DNA of 64,000 nucleotides from an uncultured Porphyromonadaceae bacterium (GTDB lineage: Bacteria > Bacteroidota > Bacteroidia > Bacteroidales > Muribaculaceae): assembly GCA_947567425.1 (NCBI GenBank), contig CANOLV010000012.1:1-64000 (forward strand). The letters run 5' to 3'. The notes under the pieces are model-generated. The model made no database searches. It was not told the DNA's origin and saw nothing but the letters and a program-made list of their open reading frames with translations. A program made the translations under genes and the position numbers. Below are positions 38,235 through 46,058 of this stretch, piece by piece. How positions within the stretch are numbered: the stretch's first letter is position 1; each line of letters begins with the position of its first letter.

Positions 38235-39206
38235 TTAGAATGCTGAAGGTTTTAGCTGGAGTCCGGCGCGTTCATGCAGTCCGAACAGCAGGTTCATATT
38301 GTGGACGGCCTGCCCCGACGCGCCCTTTACCAGATTGTCCACAACTGATGTGATGAGCAGCTTCCCGTCGATTTTGTCAAGATGTAGAATGCACTTGTTG
38401 GTGTTCACCACATCCTTTAGGTCGGGAGCCTTGTCGGTGACAAAGGTGAAGTTATGGTCGTCGTAGAAGTCTTCGTAGAGCTTCTTTACGGTTTCCAGGT
38501 CGACCGGGCAGTCGAGATAGACCACGGCCATTATGCCTCTGGCGAAGGGGCCTCGCATCGGTATGAAGTCTATCGACTTGTTGAAGCTGTTCTGCAGTTG
38601 GGTGAGCGACTGTCGGATCTCGGCCAGATGCTGGTGGGTGAACGGCTTGTAGATCGACACGTTGTTGTTGCGCCACGAGAAGTGGCTTGTGGCTGACGGT
38701 TTCACTCCTGCGCCTGTCGAGCCTGTGATGGCCGTCACGTGTATGTCGGAGTTTAACAGCAGGTTTTTGGCCAGCGGAAGCAGTGCCAGCTGTATGGCGG
38801 TGGCGAAGCATCCCGGATTAGCCACGTGCTTGGCTCCGCGCACTATGCGCTTGCGGTTAAGCTCCGGCAGTCCGTAGACAAAGTCGTGTGTGCCGTCCTC
38901 TATGCGGTAGTCGGTCGACAGGTCGATGATCCTAAGGTCGGCTGGCATGTCGTGGCTTTCGAAAAATGTCTTGGTCTGGCCGTGCGGAGTGCAGCAGAAG
39001 AGCACGTCTATTTCATCCATCGGCGTCTCGTCGGTGAAGCGCAGGTCGATTTCGCCTATGAGTCCCTGGTGTACGTCGGCCACCGGATTGCCTGCGTTTG
39101 ACGAGCTGTTCACCCACTTTATCTCCACGTCGGGATGGTTTATGAGCAGTCTGAGGAGTTCGCCGGCCGTATAGCCGGCGCCTCCGATGATTCCGGCTTT
39201 GATCAT
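38235..39206 (-). CDS. argC: N-acyl-gamma-glutamyl-phosphate reductase
   Basis: A 323-residue NADPH-dependent reductase of the arginine pathway, acting before ArgD. The Rossmann start GIIGGAGYTAGELLRLL and the catalytic cysteine Cys133 in NPGCFATAIQLALLP are diagnostic; FVYGLPELNR and ITGSTGAGVKPSATSHFSWR are conserved segments. It overlaps the end of argG by 4 bp (39203-39206), indicating translational coupling. Length and motifs are normal. Confidence 0.96.
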   Translation of the reverse strand: MIKAGIIGGAGYTAGELLRLLINHPDVEIKWVNSSSNAGNPVADVHQGLIGEIDLRFTDETPMDEIDVLFCCTPHGQTKTFFESHDMPADLRIIDLSTDYRIEDGTHDFVYGLPELNRKRIVRGAKHVANPGCFATAIQLALLPLAKNLLLNSDIHVTAITGSTGAGVKPSATSHFSWRNNNVSIYKPFTHQHLAEIRQSLTQLQNSFNKSIDFIPMRGPFARGIMAVVYLDCPVDLETVKKLYEDFYDDHNFTFVTDKAPDLKDVVNTNKCILHLDKIDGKLLITSVVDNLVKGASGQAVHNMNLLFGLHERAGLQLKPSAF

Positions 39207-40417
39207 ACCTCGCGCTCTTTATTGTTGCGTTCCTGTACGGAATAGTATATCTTCATCTGGTTGCCGAATATGCGGGTGAATCCCTTGACGTCGTCGGCGG
39301 TCCAGCCCTTGCTGATTTCTCCGTATTCGCCGAAGCCGGTCTTCATCAGGTCGAAGTCGCTCTCCACGCCCACGAGGATGAACCGGTAGGGCTTGAGGTC
39401 TACGATCACGCGTCCGGTCACGTTGCGCTGCGACGATTCAAGAAATGCCTCGATGTCGCGCATCACCGGTTCGAGGTACTGTGCTTCGTGGAGGAACATT
39501 CCGTACCAGTTGCCGAGCTGGTCCTTCCAGTACTGTTGCCATTTGGTGAGCGTATGCTTTTCGAGCATCTTGTGCGCTCCGAGGATCACCATCGGGGCGC
39601 CGGCTTCAAAGCCTACGCGGCCTTTGATGCCTATGATTGTGTCGCCGATGTGCATGTCGCGGCCCAGCGCGTATGGAGCCACGAGCTCCTCTATTTTCTG
39701 TATGGCTTTGACTTTGTCGTCGAAGTGTTCGCCGTTGACGGCGTCGATCTCGCCCTCCTTGAAGTCTATTGTCAGTCGCGAGTCGGCGGTGGCGGTCATT
39801 TGGGTCGGGTAAGCCTCTTCGGGGAGTGTCTGTTCGCTGTGCAGCGTCTCTTTTCCTCCTACCGATGTGCCCCACAGACCCTTGTTGATCGAATATTCGA
39901 GCTTCTTGAAGTCGGCCACGTAGCCATGTTTTTTCAGATACTCGATTTCATATTCGCGGGTCAGGTTCATGTCGCGGGTAGGGGTGATTATCTCTATCTC
40001 CGGGGCAAGGATCTGGAAGGTTATGTCGAAGCGTATCTGGTCATTGCCGGCGCTTGTGCTTCCGTGGGCCACATATTTGGCGCCTACCGACTTGGCATAT
40101 TCGATGATGGCGATGGCTTGGAATATGCGTTCCGAACTTACCGATATCGGGTATGTTCCGTTGCGAAGCACATTGCCGTAGATCATGTATTTGATGCTTT
40201 TTTCGTAATATTCCTGCGTGATGTCGAGGGTGGCGTGGGCTTTGGCGCCGAGAGCCAGGGCGCGTTCTTCGATGGCCTTTAATTCCTCGGCCGAGAAGCC
40301 GCCGGTGTTTGCTATGGCGGTATATACTTCATATCCGCAGTCTTCGGTCAGGTACTTTACTGCAAATGAGGTGTCAAGACCTCCGCTGAATGCGAGCACT
40401 ACTTTCTTGTTGTCCAT
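39203..40417 (-). CDS. argG: Argininosuccinate synthase
   Basis: A 404-residue enzyme that condenses citrulline and aspartate using ATP to give argininosuccinate. The N-type ATP pyrophosphatase motif is LAFSGGLDTSFAVKYL at about residues 8-23. YVAHGSTSAGNDQIRFD and IITPTRDMNLTREYEIEYLKKHG are family blocks. It is the third gene of the leftward argR-GNAT-argG-argC-argD set, 60 nt behind the GNAT gene. Nothing about it is unusual. Confidence 0.96.
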   Translation of the reverse strand: MDNKKVVLAFSGGLDTSFAVKYLTEDCGYEVYTAIANTGGFSAEELKAIEERALALGAKAHATLDITQEYYEKSIKYMIYGNVLRNGTYPISVSSERIFQAIAIIEYAKSVGAKYVAHGSTSAGNDQIRFDITFQILAPEIEIITPTRDMNLTREYEIEYLKKHGYVADFKKLEYSINKGLWGTSVGGKETLHSEQTLPEEAYPTQMTATADSRLTIDFKEGEIDAVNGEHFDDKVKAIQKIEELVAPYALGRDMHIGDTIIGIKGRVGFEAGAPMVILGAHKMLEKHTLTKWQQYWKDQLGNWYGMFLHEAQYLEPVMRDIEAFLESSQRNVTGRVIVDLKPYRFILVGVESDFDLMKTGFGEYGEISKGWTADDVKGFTRIFGNQMKIYYSVQERNNKEREV

Positions 40418-40477
40418 TATTTCTGTTTATATATGTTGGGGTTATTTTGTTGTTGTTGCCGTGTTTCGTGCAGTTAG

Positions 40478-41065
40478 TCACTGCTTTTCATCCTCTTCGT
40501 GCTTATGGAATCTTGTCTCCGCCGGGTCGTAAAGCAGGCCTGTGCATAGACATTTGTGTCCGCCGTTGCGCTGGAGTATGTCGAAGTTGACACAGCTCTC
40601 GCATCCGCGCCAGAATGCCGCGTCGGTGGTCAGTTCGTCGAACGTTACGGGACGGTAGCCAAGCTCGAAGTTCATTTTCATTACTGCCGCGCCGGTGGTC
40701 AAGGAGAATATCTTGGCCTGCGGGAACATCTCGCGCGACAGTTGGAAAATTCGTCGTTTTATGCGCGATGCCAGACCCAGGCCTCTGAATTTATTGGCCA
40801 CGATAAGGCCTGAATTTGCCACAAACTGCTTGTTGCTCCAGCATTCGATATAGCTGAAACCAGCGAATTCGCCCTCGTAAAGGGCTATTACTGCCTTATG
40901 CTCGAGCATCTTCTGCTTGACATAGGCGGGCGAACGCTTTGCGATGCCGGTGCCTCTTACTTTGGCCGCGCGGTTGATGGTGTCCAGAATTTCGTCCACG
41001 TAACCTACGTGCTCTTCAGAGGCCACTAAAACTTCGATTTTAGATGGATCTACAGATTCTTGCAT
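40478..41065 (-). CDS. GNAT-family N-acyltransferase, arginine-pathway candidate
   Basis: A 195-residue GNAT acyltransferase. The acyl-CoA binding segment is SGLIVANKFRGLGLASRIKRRIFQLS (motif A, RGLGLA, about residue 95), preceded by GEFAGFSYIECW. It sits between argR and argG, where a glutamate N-acyltransferase for the first step of arginine synthesis would be expected; no argA or argJ is otherwise in this window. Because Bacteroidetes use N-succinylornithine, it might transfer succinyl rather than acetyl to glutamate. The placement supports this; the substrate is inference. C-terminal cysteines (FWRGCESCVNFD, HKCLC) are notable and could bind metal. Confidence 0.75.
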   Translation of the reverse strand: MQESVDPSKIEVLVASEEHVGYVDEILDTINRAAKVRGTGIAKRSPAYVKQKMLEHKAVIALYEGEFAGFSYIECWSNKQFVANSGLIVANKFRGLGLASRIKRRIFQLSREMFPQAKIFSLTTGAAVMKMNFELGYRPVTFDELTTDAAFWRGCESCVNFDILQRNGGHKCLCTGLLYDPAETRFHKHEEDEKQ

Positions 41066-41113
41066 TCTTCTTTCTGATCGTAAAAACTATATATGTTAAT
41101 ATGATGAACTGTA

Positions 41114-41626
41114 TCACAGAAATTGGTCGCGGGCCTGTTCGAGCACCTGTTCGGGGAAGAAGTCCTTGAAGTATTCAAACAGCTCCTCTCTGGTATAGCG
41201 GTCGTTGACCACGGCCAGTACGGTGTCGGCTCCGGATATGGTGCCGAGCAGATATGGTGAGTCGAGTTGGTCGATGTCGTAGGCCAGACCGCTTGCGTAG
41301 CCGGTGCGGGTCTTGATCACGAGTATGTTGCCCGACAAGGCTATCGACAGCACCGAATAGTGGGTACCCGACTGGGCTGTCGACGGCACTGCTTCCCAGA
41401 TTTCGTCGACGGGCACTTCTCCCGGCTGGGTGACTATGTAGCGGTAGTCGCCGAAGTCGGTGGCTACTTTGGTGGTACGTAAGGCTTTAAGGTCGCGTGA
41501 CAGCGTGGCTTGCGTCACAAGAAACCCCCGCGCCGCCAATAGGCGCGAAAGTTCATCCTGGCTTCCGATGCAGTTGTTGGTCAGAATTTCCAGAATGGCC
41601 TGTAAACGAGTTTTCCTTTTGTTCAT
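41114..41626 (-). CDS. argR: Arginine repressor
   Basis: A 170-residue ArgR. The frame extends to 41704, but ATG 41626 (MNKRKTRLQAILEIL) is the conserved start and leaves room for the promoter at 41660-41688. The winged HTH covers about 1-70 (SQDELSRLLAARGFLVTQATLSRDLKAL), and the C-terminal hexamerisation and arginine-binding domain about 90-165 (GTISGADTVLAVVNDR, with the usual GT..G.DT pattern). It heads the leftward arginine cluster and probably represses it when arginine is plentiful. Confidence 0.93.
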   Translation of the reverse strand: MNKRKTRLQAILEILTNNCIGSQDELSRLLAARGFLVTQATLSRDLKALRTTKVATDFGDYRYIVTQPGEVPVDEIWEAVPSTAQSGTHYSVLSIALSGNILVIKTRTGYASGLAYDIDQLDSPYLLGTISGADTVLAVVNDRYTREELFEYFKDFFPEQVLEQARDQFL

Positions 41627-41659
41627 AACTTTCTTCTGTGAGAATTTTCGTTCAAGGTG

Positions 41660-41714
41660 CAAATTTAGTGACAATTTTTTGATAACAACGAATTTTTGGT
41701 GCATTAATATGCAT
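41660..41714 (-). promoter_or_regulatory. Promoter of the arginine cluster with an ARG-box-like palindrome
   Basis: On the minus strand TAAATTTG (41667-41660) and TTG (41688-41686), 18 bp apart, fit -7 and -33 elements. Upstream, the near-palindrome TGCATTAATATGCATG (41700-41714 region) resembles the AT-rich dyads bound by ArgR. The operator role is inference. Confidence 0.5.
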
Positions 41715-41775
41715 GAAATATTGCCTTAGTGAAATTTTATTCCAATTTTGCAGTATAATCCGACGTTTTGCGTAT

Positions 41776-41783
41776 TATCTTTG
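41776..41783 (+). promoter_or_regulatory. -7 box upstream of the M15 peptidase gene
   Basis: TATCTTTG matches TAnnTTTG exactly, 46 nt before ATG 41830. A properly spaced -33 TTG is not obvious. Confidence 0.45.
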
Positions 41784-41829
41784 CTGTGGATTCTGAAAAA
41801 CTATTAAACACCATTTAAATCTGAAAACT

Positions 41830-42261
41830 ATGAAAAACCGTGAATTGATGGCCGCCGTAGTGGCCATGGCTGAATTTGCCTCACCTGCCAAAGCCAAGGA
41901 GGCATTAGTGCATTTTACCGTCGATGAGCTGACTCGCAGTGCCGTGGCCTCAAGCATGAATATCGACAACACTCCGCCGGCGCATATCGTCGGCAATATC
42001 CACCGCCTTATCGGCGATGTGCTCGAACCTGCGCGATTGAGGTTCGGCGCTCCGATCTACGTCAACAGCGGTTACCGATGTCCTCAACTCAACCGGGCCG
42101 TAGGGGGTGTTGCCCGCTCGTATCATCTTCAGGGACGCGCCGCTGACTTTACCACAGGCACCGTTGATGGCAACCGTCGATTGTGGCGCATACTCTGCGA
42201 TCTGCCTCACGTCGAACTGATTTGGGAGGGTGGAGGAGCATGGATCCATGTGGCCTACTGA
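41830..42261 (+). CDS. M15-family peptidase (peptidoglycan endo/carboxypeptidase-like)
   Basis: A 143-residue protein of the M15 D-Ala-D-Ala carboxypeptidase/endolysin-like family. The zinc site is readable: His99 and Asp106 in SYHLQGRAADF and His140 in the terminal WIHVAY, after the conserved NSGYRCPQLNRAVGG segment. The N-terminal HFTVDELTRSAVASSMNIDN is the usual partner motif. Such proteins cut peptide stems of peptidoglycan and occur both as phage lysins and as cell-wall enzymes. No other phage gene is nearby and no signal peptide is evident, so its route to the wall is unclear. It stands alone with its own -7 box. Confidence 0.88.
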   Translation: MKNRELMAAVVAMAEFASPAKAKEALVHFTVDELTRSAVASSMNIDNTPPAHIVGNIHRLIGDVLEPARLRFGAPIYVNSGYRCPQLNRAVGGVARSYHLQGRAADFTTGTVDGNRRLWRILCDLPHVELIWEGGGAWIHVAY

Positions 42262-42332
42262 CTTCTTGGCTGAGAAACCGCCATGCCGATTTATTTCCTG
42301 AGCATTTTGTGCGAATAATAGTTTTAATTATT

Positions 42333-42340
42333 TATCTTTG
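42333..42340 (+). promoter_or_regulatory. -7 box upstream of the Ser-rich exported protein gene
   Basis: TATCTTTG matches the -7 consensus, with TTTG at 42306-42309 somewhat too far upstream (23 bp). ATG 42386 follows 46 nt later. Confidence 0.45.
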
Positions 42341-42385
42341 CGGTATTGATCATTTTGAAATATAAACCAATAAATATCATGCGCG

Positions 42386-43654
42386 ATGAATAAATTGTTA
42401 AAGACTCTCCTGTGCACTGCGCTGTGCATGGCGGTCGCTCTGCCCTCCTTTGCCGAAATAGAGATTATAAAGGATGATGGAATAATTAGTGCGATTGAAA
42501 ATGACAAACTGTTCTTTTCAGACGAAATGCTCGATACACAGGCCGACAAAGCGCGGCGGGAGAGCGATTGGGGGATATCTGCCGATGGACAGAGTGCGGT
42601 GATATTAGTACTGTCAACAGCCATATTTACCCAACTTGACGGCGCTGCTGTATATTTCGTATTCGTTGCACCGGAACGTTGGAATTCATCAATTGAACGT
42701 AACAATCCTATTCATGTGGGTTTTCGCGACGGAAATAGTTTGAAAATGGGCATTACAGCCCAAACGGAGGAAAACGGCTTATTGACAGTTGGTTGTATAC
42801 TTGGTGCGAAAGACGGATCAAACATACCGTCCAGGCTTCCTATGAACGAGGCTATGGTGCAATTGGCCACGAGCGACATCGCTTCTTTGACATGCGGCGA
42901 CCAGACATATCATTTCCGTGGAAATACGGCCCAGGTGATTCGATCTGAGTTTGACGCGCTGTTTAAGCAGAAGGGGGTGCCGAAAGATGCATTCTCGATA
43001 TATCTTAACTCTGTCGATGCAGGTGCGTCGGCGGCGGTATCCTCGATGTCGGGCAAGTCTTCTTCTTCCAAAGCATCCAAAAGATCCAGGACATCGGCTT
43101 CTGCATCAGGCTCTTCATCCTCGGCGGCTCCGGCTGTCCCCGCATCCAAGCCCTATGCCCGCGCCTCGGAGTACTCTTCCGACATAGCCGCGCTGATTAA
43201 GAATCCTGCCGGATTTTCGTCAAGAAACCCATTCACGTCGCCGGGTATCTATGAGGAGAACTTCAAGTCGTACGCATCGGGCAACTCATGGAGGTTCCGT
43301 ACCCGCCAGGCCGGGCCGAACCGGGTGCTTGTGTTTGACAACGCTACGGTGTCGTCGGCCCTGATGGGCTATGAATGCAAGTTCGTGGCCAATTTCAAGA
43401 ATCAGATTCTCAACGGCTATGCCTATCAGTCGCAGGTCATCAGCCGTGAGCAGGCCATGAATCTGGCCGAGGAACTGGCCTCAGGGCTGGAGGATATGTC
43501 GAATATAGCTCCGTCGGCCTCCGGCAAATCAGATTCAGGAGCGATCTTCAGCCGTCAGTATCTTTACGGTGCCGGAGCCACAGTCACGGTTGATGCCCGT
43601 CAGATCGACGGACGCTACTTTGTCTCGCTGTCGGTCGGAATCACCCACTTCTGA
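42386..43654 (+). CDS. Exported protein of unknown function with a Ser-rich linker
   Basis: A 422-residue protein I do not recognise. A signal peptide covers about residues 1-23 (CTALCMAVALPSFA). The N-terminal domain (about 25-205) has alternating beta-type segments (AAVYFVFVAPERW, NPIHVGFRDGN) and one CGDQTYHFRG stretch. A very Ser/Ala-rich linker (about 215-265, SSSSKASKRSRTSAS and similar) joins it to a C-terminal domain (about 265-422) ending in SRQYLYGAGATVTVDARQIDGRYFVSLSVGITHF. No catalytic motif or membrane helix is visible. It is probably periplasmic or outer-surface. It has its own promoter-like element and no obvious operon partner. Confidence 0.8.
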   Translation: MNKLLKTLLCTALCMAVALPSFAEIEIIKDDGIISAIENDKLFFSDEMLDTQADKARRESDWGISADGQSAVILVLSTAIFTQLDGAAVYFVFVAPERWNSSIERNNPIHVGFRDGNSLKMGITAQTEENGLLTVGCILGAKDGSNIPSRLPMNEAMVQLATSDIASLTCGDQTYHFRGNTAQVIRSEFDALFKQKGVPKDAFSIYLNSVDAGASAAVSSMSGKSSSSKASKRSRTSASASGSSSSAAPAVPASKPYARASEYSSDIAALIKNPAGFSSRNPFTSPGIYEENFKSYASGNSWRFRTRQAGPNRVLVFDNATVSSALMGYECKFVANFKNQILNGYAYQSQVISREQAMNLAEELASGLEDMSNIAPSASGKSDSGAIFSRQYLYGAGATVTVDARQIDGRYFVSLSVGITHF

Positions 43655-43755
43655 TGCAAAACCGCTCAATTAAGGAAATTTTTCGTTAATCGTAATGTTA
43701 ATTGCGATATAATTCCTATCTTAGCGGAAAATACTAACCATATAATATCCAAGAT

Positions 43756-44841
43756 ATGACTAACCGACATAGATATTGCGTGATCATGTGCGGAGGTATC
43801 GGCAGTCGTTTCTGGCCTTACAGCCGTGCCGACCGTCCTAAGCAGTTCATTGACTTTTTCGGCACCGGACGTTCGCTCCTTCAGATGAGCTACGACCGGA
43901 TCTCTCCGCTGGTGCCGAAAGAAAACATAATCATTGTCACTAACGACAAATATGCGCCTCTGGTGCGCGAGCAACTGCCTGAACTGGCCGACTCGCAGAT
44001 CCTTCTCGAACCGGCCCGACGCAATACGGCTCCGTGCATAGCATGGGCGGCATGCCATATACATGCTCTTGACCCGCAGGCGAGCATCATCGTCACTCCG
44101 AGCGACCATGTCATAACCCGCGAGGTTCAGTTTGTCGAATCCATCAAGCGCGGATTTGAGTTTGTGGAGTCGTGCGATTCTCTGCTCACGCTCGGCATCA
44201 AGCCCACCCGCCCGGAGACCGGCTACGGCTACATCCAGATCGGACAGCCAGAGGCTGAAGGCATCAACAAGGTAAAGACATTCACCGAAAAGCCCGACCG
44301 CGACCTCGCCAAGGTGTTTGTCGAGAGCGGAGAGTTCTTCTGGAATTCCGGCATTTTCCTTTGGTCGGTAAGCTCTATACTGAAGGCCTTGCACGAATAT
44401 GCTCCCGACCTTATGTCGGTGTTCGAGCGCGGCCGCAATTCCTTCGGAAATCCGGAAGAGGAGACGGCTTTCATCAACCGCGAGTTCCCGGGATGTGTCA
44501 ACATATCCATCGACTATGCTGTCATGGAGCGTGCCGGCAATGTGTTTGTGGAGTGTGTCGACTTCGGATGGAACGATCTCGGCACATGGAGTGCCTTGTA
44601 CGATATGTCGCCGAAGAATGCCGACAAGAATGTCACTCAGAACTGCCGCGTGCTCTCATATAATTCTTCCGGCAATATATTTGCGGTCAATCCCGACAAG
44701 CTTGTGGTGATCTCCGGATTAAAGGACTTTGTGATAGCCGATTCCGACGATGTACTTCTGATATGTCCTAAATCCGAGGAGCAGTCGATCAAGCTGTATG
44801 TTAACGATGTCAAGCTCGCTTACGGCGAGAAGTATATGTAG
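43756..44841 (+). CDS. manC: Mannose-1-phosphate guanylyltransferase
   Basis: A 361-residue nucleotidyltransferase that makes GDP-mannose from GTP and mannose-1-phosphate for glycan and capsule synthesis. The pyrophosphorylase signature MCGGIGSRFWPYSRADRPKQF lies at about residues 10-30, and VTPSDHVI (about 114) and the FTEKPD and FFWNSGIFLW segments fit the family. It is the monofunctional short form, without the phosphomannose isomerase domain of the longer bifunctional ManC proteins. It lies 87 nt before era and may be co-transcribed with it, although a -7-like box lies in the gap. Confidence 0.92.
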   Translation: MTNRHRYCVIMCGGIGSRFWPYSRADRPKQFIDFFGTGRSLLQMSYDRISPLVPKENIIIVTNDKYAPLVREQLPELADSQILLEPARRNTAPCIAWAACHIHALDPQASIIVTPSDHVITREVQFVESIKRGFEFVESCDSLLTLGIKPTRPETGYGYIQIGQPEAEGINKVKTFTEKPDRDLAKVFVESGEFFWNSGIFLWSVSSILKALHEYAPDLMSVFERGRNSFGNPEEETAFINREFPGCVNISIDYAVMERAGNVFVECVDFGWNDLGTWSALYDMSPKNADKNVTQNCRVLSYNSSGNIFAVNPDKLVVISGLKDFVIADSDDVLLICPKSEEQSIKLYVNDVKLAYGEKYM

Positions 44842-44893
44842 ATTGTGTGGCATTAGCGTTTTTTAACAAACACTATTCCGCAGGTTCATGTGT

Positions 44894-44901
44894 TATATTT
44901 G
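44894..44901 (+). promoter_or_regulatory. -7 box upstream of era
   Basis: TATATTTG matches TAnnTTTG, inside the small dyad GTGTTA...TAACAC (about 44890-44910), 27 nt before ATG 44929. No TTG sits at the -33 spacing, so the promoter call is tentative. Confidence 0.4.
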
Positions 44902-44928
44902 ATGTAACACTGAAAACTAATTACGAAT

Positions 44929-45819
44929 ATGAACGAAAATCATAAATCCGGGTTCGTCAACATTGTTGGCAATCCTAATGTGGGTAAGTCCACGTTGATG
45001 AACAATCTCGTCGGTGAGCGAATAAGCATAATAACCTCAAAGGCTCAGACCACGCGCCACCGTATCATGGGAATCGTCAATACCGACGATTATCAGATCG
45101 TGTTTTCCGACACCCCTGGCGTGCTGAAGCCCAACTATAAGATGCAGGAAGCCATGCGTGAGTTCTCCGAGGGTGCATTGACGGATGCCGACATTCTGCT
45201 TTATGTCACCGATGTGGTTGAGGACCCGACAAAGAATGCCGACTTTCTCGCCAAAGTGGCCAAGGAGAAAGTGCCGGTGCTGCTGGTGATCAATAAGGTC
45301 GATCTGCTGAAGAACAATGAGGAGCTTGAGGACATAGTGGCCAAGTGGAACGAGCTTCTGCCTAATGCTGAAGTGTTCCCGACCTCGGCCAAGCTCGGAT
45401 TCAACACCGACTCGCTTATGACGCGTATTCTGGAGCTTCTTCCTGTGGCGCCGCCATATTTCGGCAAGGACGCGCTGACCGACAAGCCGGCCCGATTCTT
45501 CGTCACAGAGATCATCCGCGAGAAGATGTTGCTCCACCTTGACAAGGAAGTTCCTTACTCGGTAGAGGTAGTGGTCGAGAAATTTGACGAGAAGGAGGAT
45601 TCTATCCACATCATGGCTGTGATATATGTGGAGCGCGACTCACAGAAAGGCATTATTATAGGAAAGGGAGGCGCGATGATAAAGCGCATAGGCACGGAAG
45701 CGCGTAAGGACATCGAGACCTTCTTTGCCAAGCATGTATATCTCGAACTTTTTGTGAAGGTAGAGAAAGACTGGCGCAACCGCGAAAATAAGCTTCGCTC
45801 GTTCGGCTATATCGAATAA
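44929..45819 (+). CDS. era: GTPase Era
   Basis: A 296-residue GTPase that binds 16S rRNA and assists 30S subunit assembly. G1 is GNPNVGKST (about 12-20), G3 is DTPG (about 60), G4 is NKVD (about 123-126). The C-terminal KH domain carries IIGKGGAMIKRIG (about 244-256). All parts are intact, and the FGYIE ending is normal. A strong intrinsic terminator follows. Confidence 0.97.
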   Translation: MNENHKSGFVNIVGNPNVGKSTLMNNLVGERISIITSKAQTTRHRIMGIVNTDDYQIVFSDTPGVLKPNYKMQEAMREFSEGALTDADILLYVTDVVEDPTKNADFLAKVAKEKVPVLLVINKVDLLKNNEELEDIVAKWNELLPNAEVFPTSAKLGFNTDSLMTRILELLPVAPPYFGKDALTDKPARFFVTEIIREKMLLHLDKEVPYSVEVVVEKFDEKEDSIHIMAVIYVERDSQKGIIIGKGGAMIKRIGTEARKDIETFFAKHVYLELFVKVEKDWRNRENKLRSFGYIE

Positions 45820-45866
45820 ACAGGAAGATCGGATATATCGGTCTTTCAGGATAAGATACGATACTT

Positions 45867-45916
45867 AAGCATGCAGACGGACAGTTCTGATACGGTCCGT
45901 CTGCATGCTTGTTTTT
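45867..45916 (+). terminator. Intrinsic terminator of era
   Basis: Arms 45867-45882 and 45895-45910 are perfectly complementary over 16 bp around GCATGCAGACGG, with a 12-nt loop and the tail GTTTTT. The rest of 45820-46058 is an AT-rich leader in which I see no gene and no clear promoter. Confidence 0.9.
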
Positions 45917-46058
45917 GGGGAGGTGAGCTATCGTGTAAGTAATGTTAAAATCAAAAGTTTTCAAATTCCGGGGGCAACTATCGCGATTTTTAAATTGTTT
46001 TAATAGTGATTCATTCAGAGAATATTCACTCGAAACTTAACATTAAACCACATACAAT

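Noticed and set aside
39488-40282. 264-residue plus-strand frame over argG
   Set aside because: Opposite strand of a textbook argininosuccinate synthase with intact motifs.
41830-42261. Prophage, suggested by the M15 lysin-like gene
   Set aside because: No capsid, tail, integrase or holin gene is nearby and the gene has its own promoter-like box.
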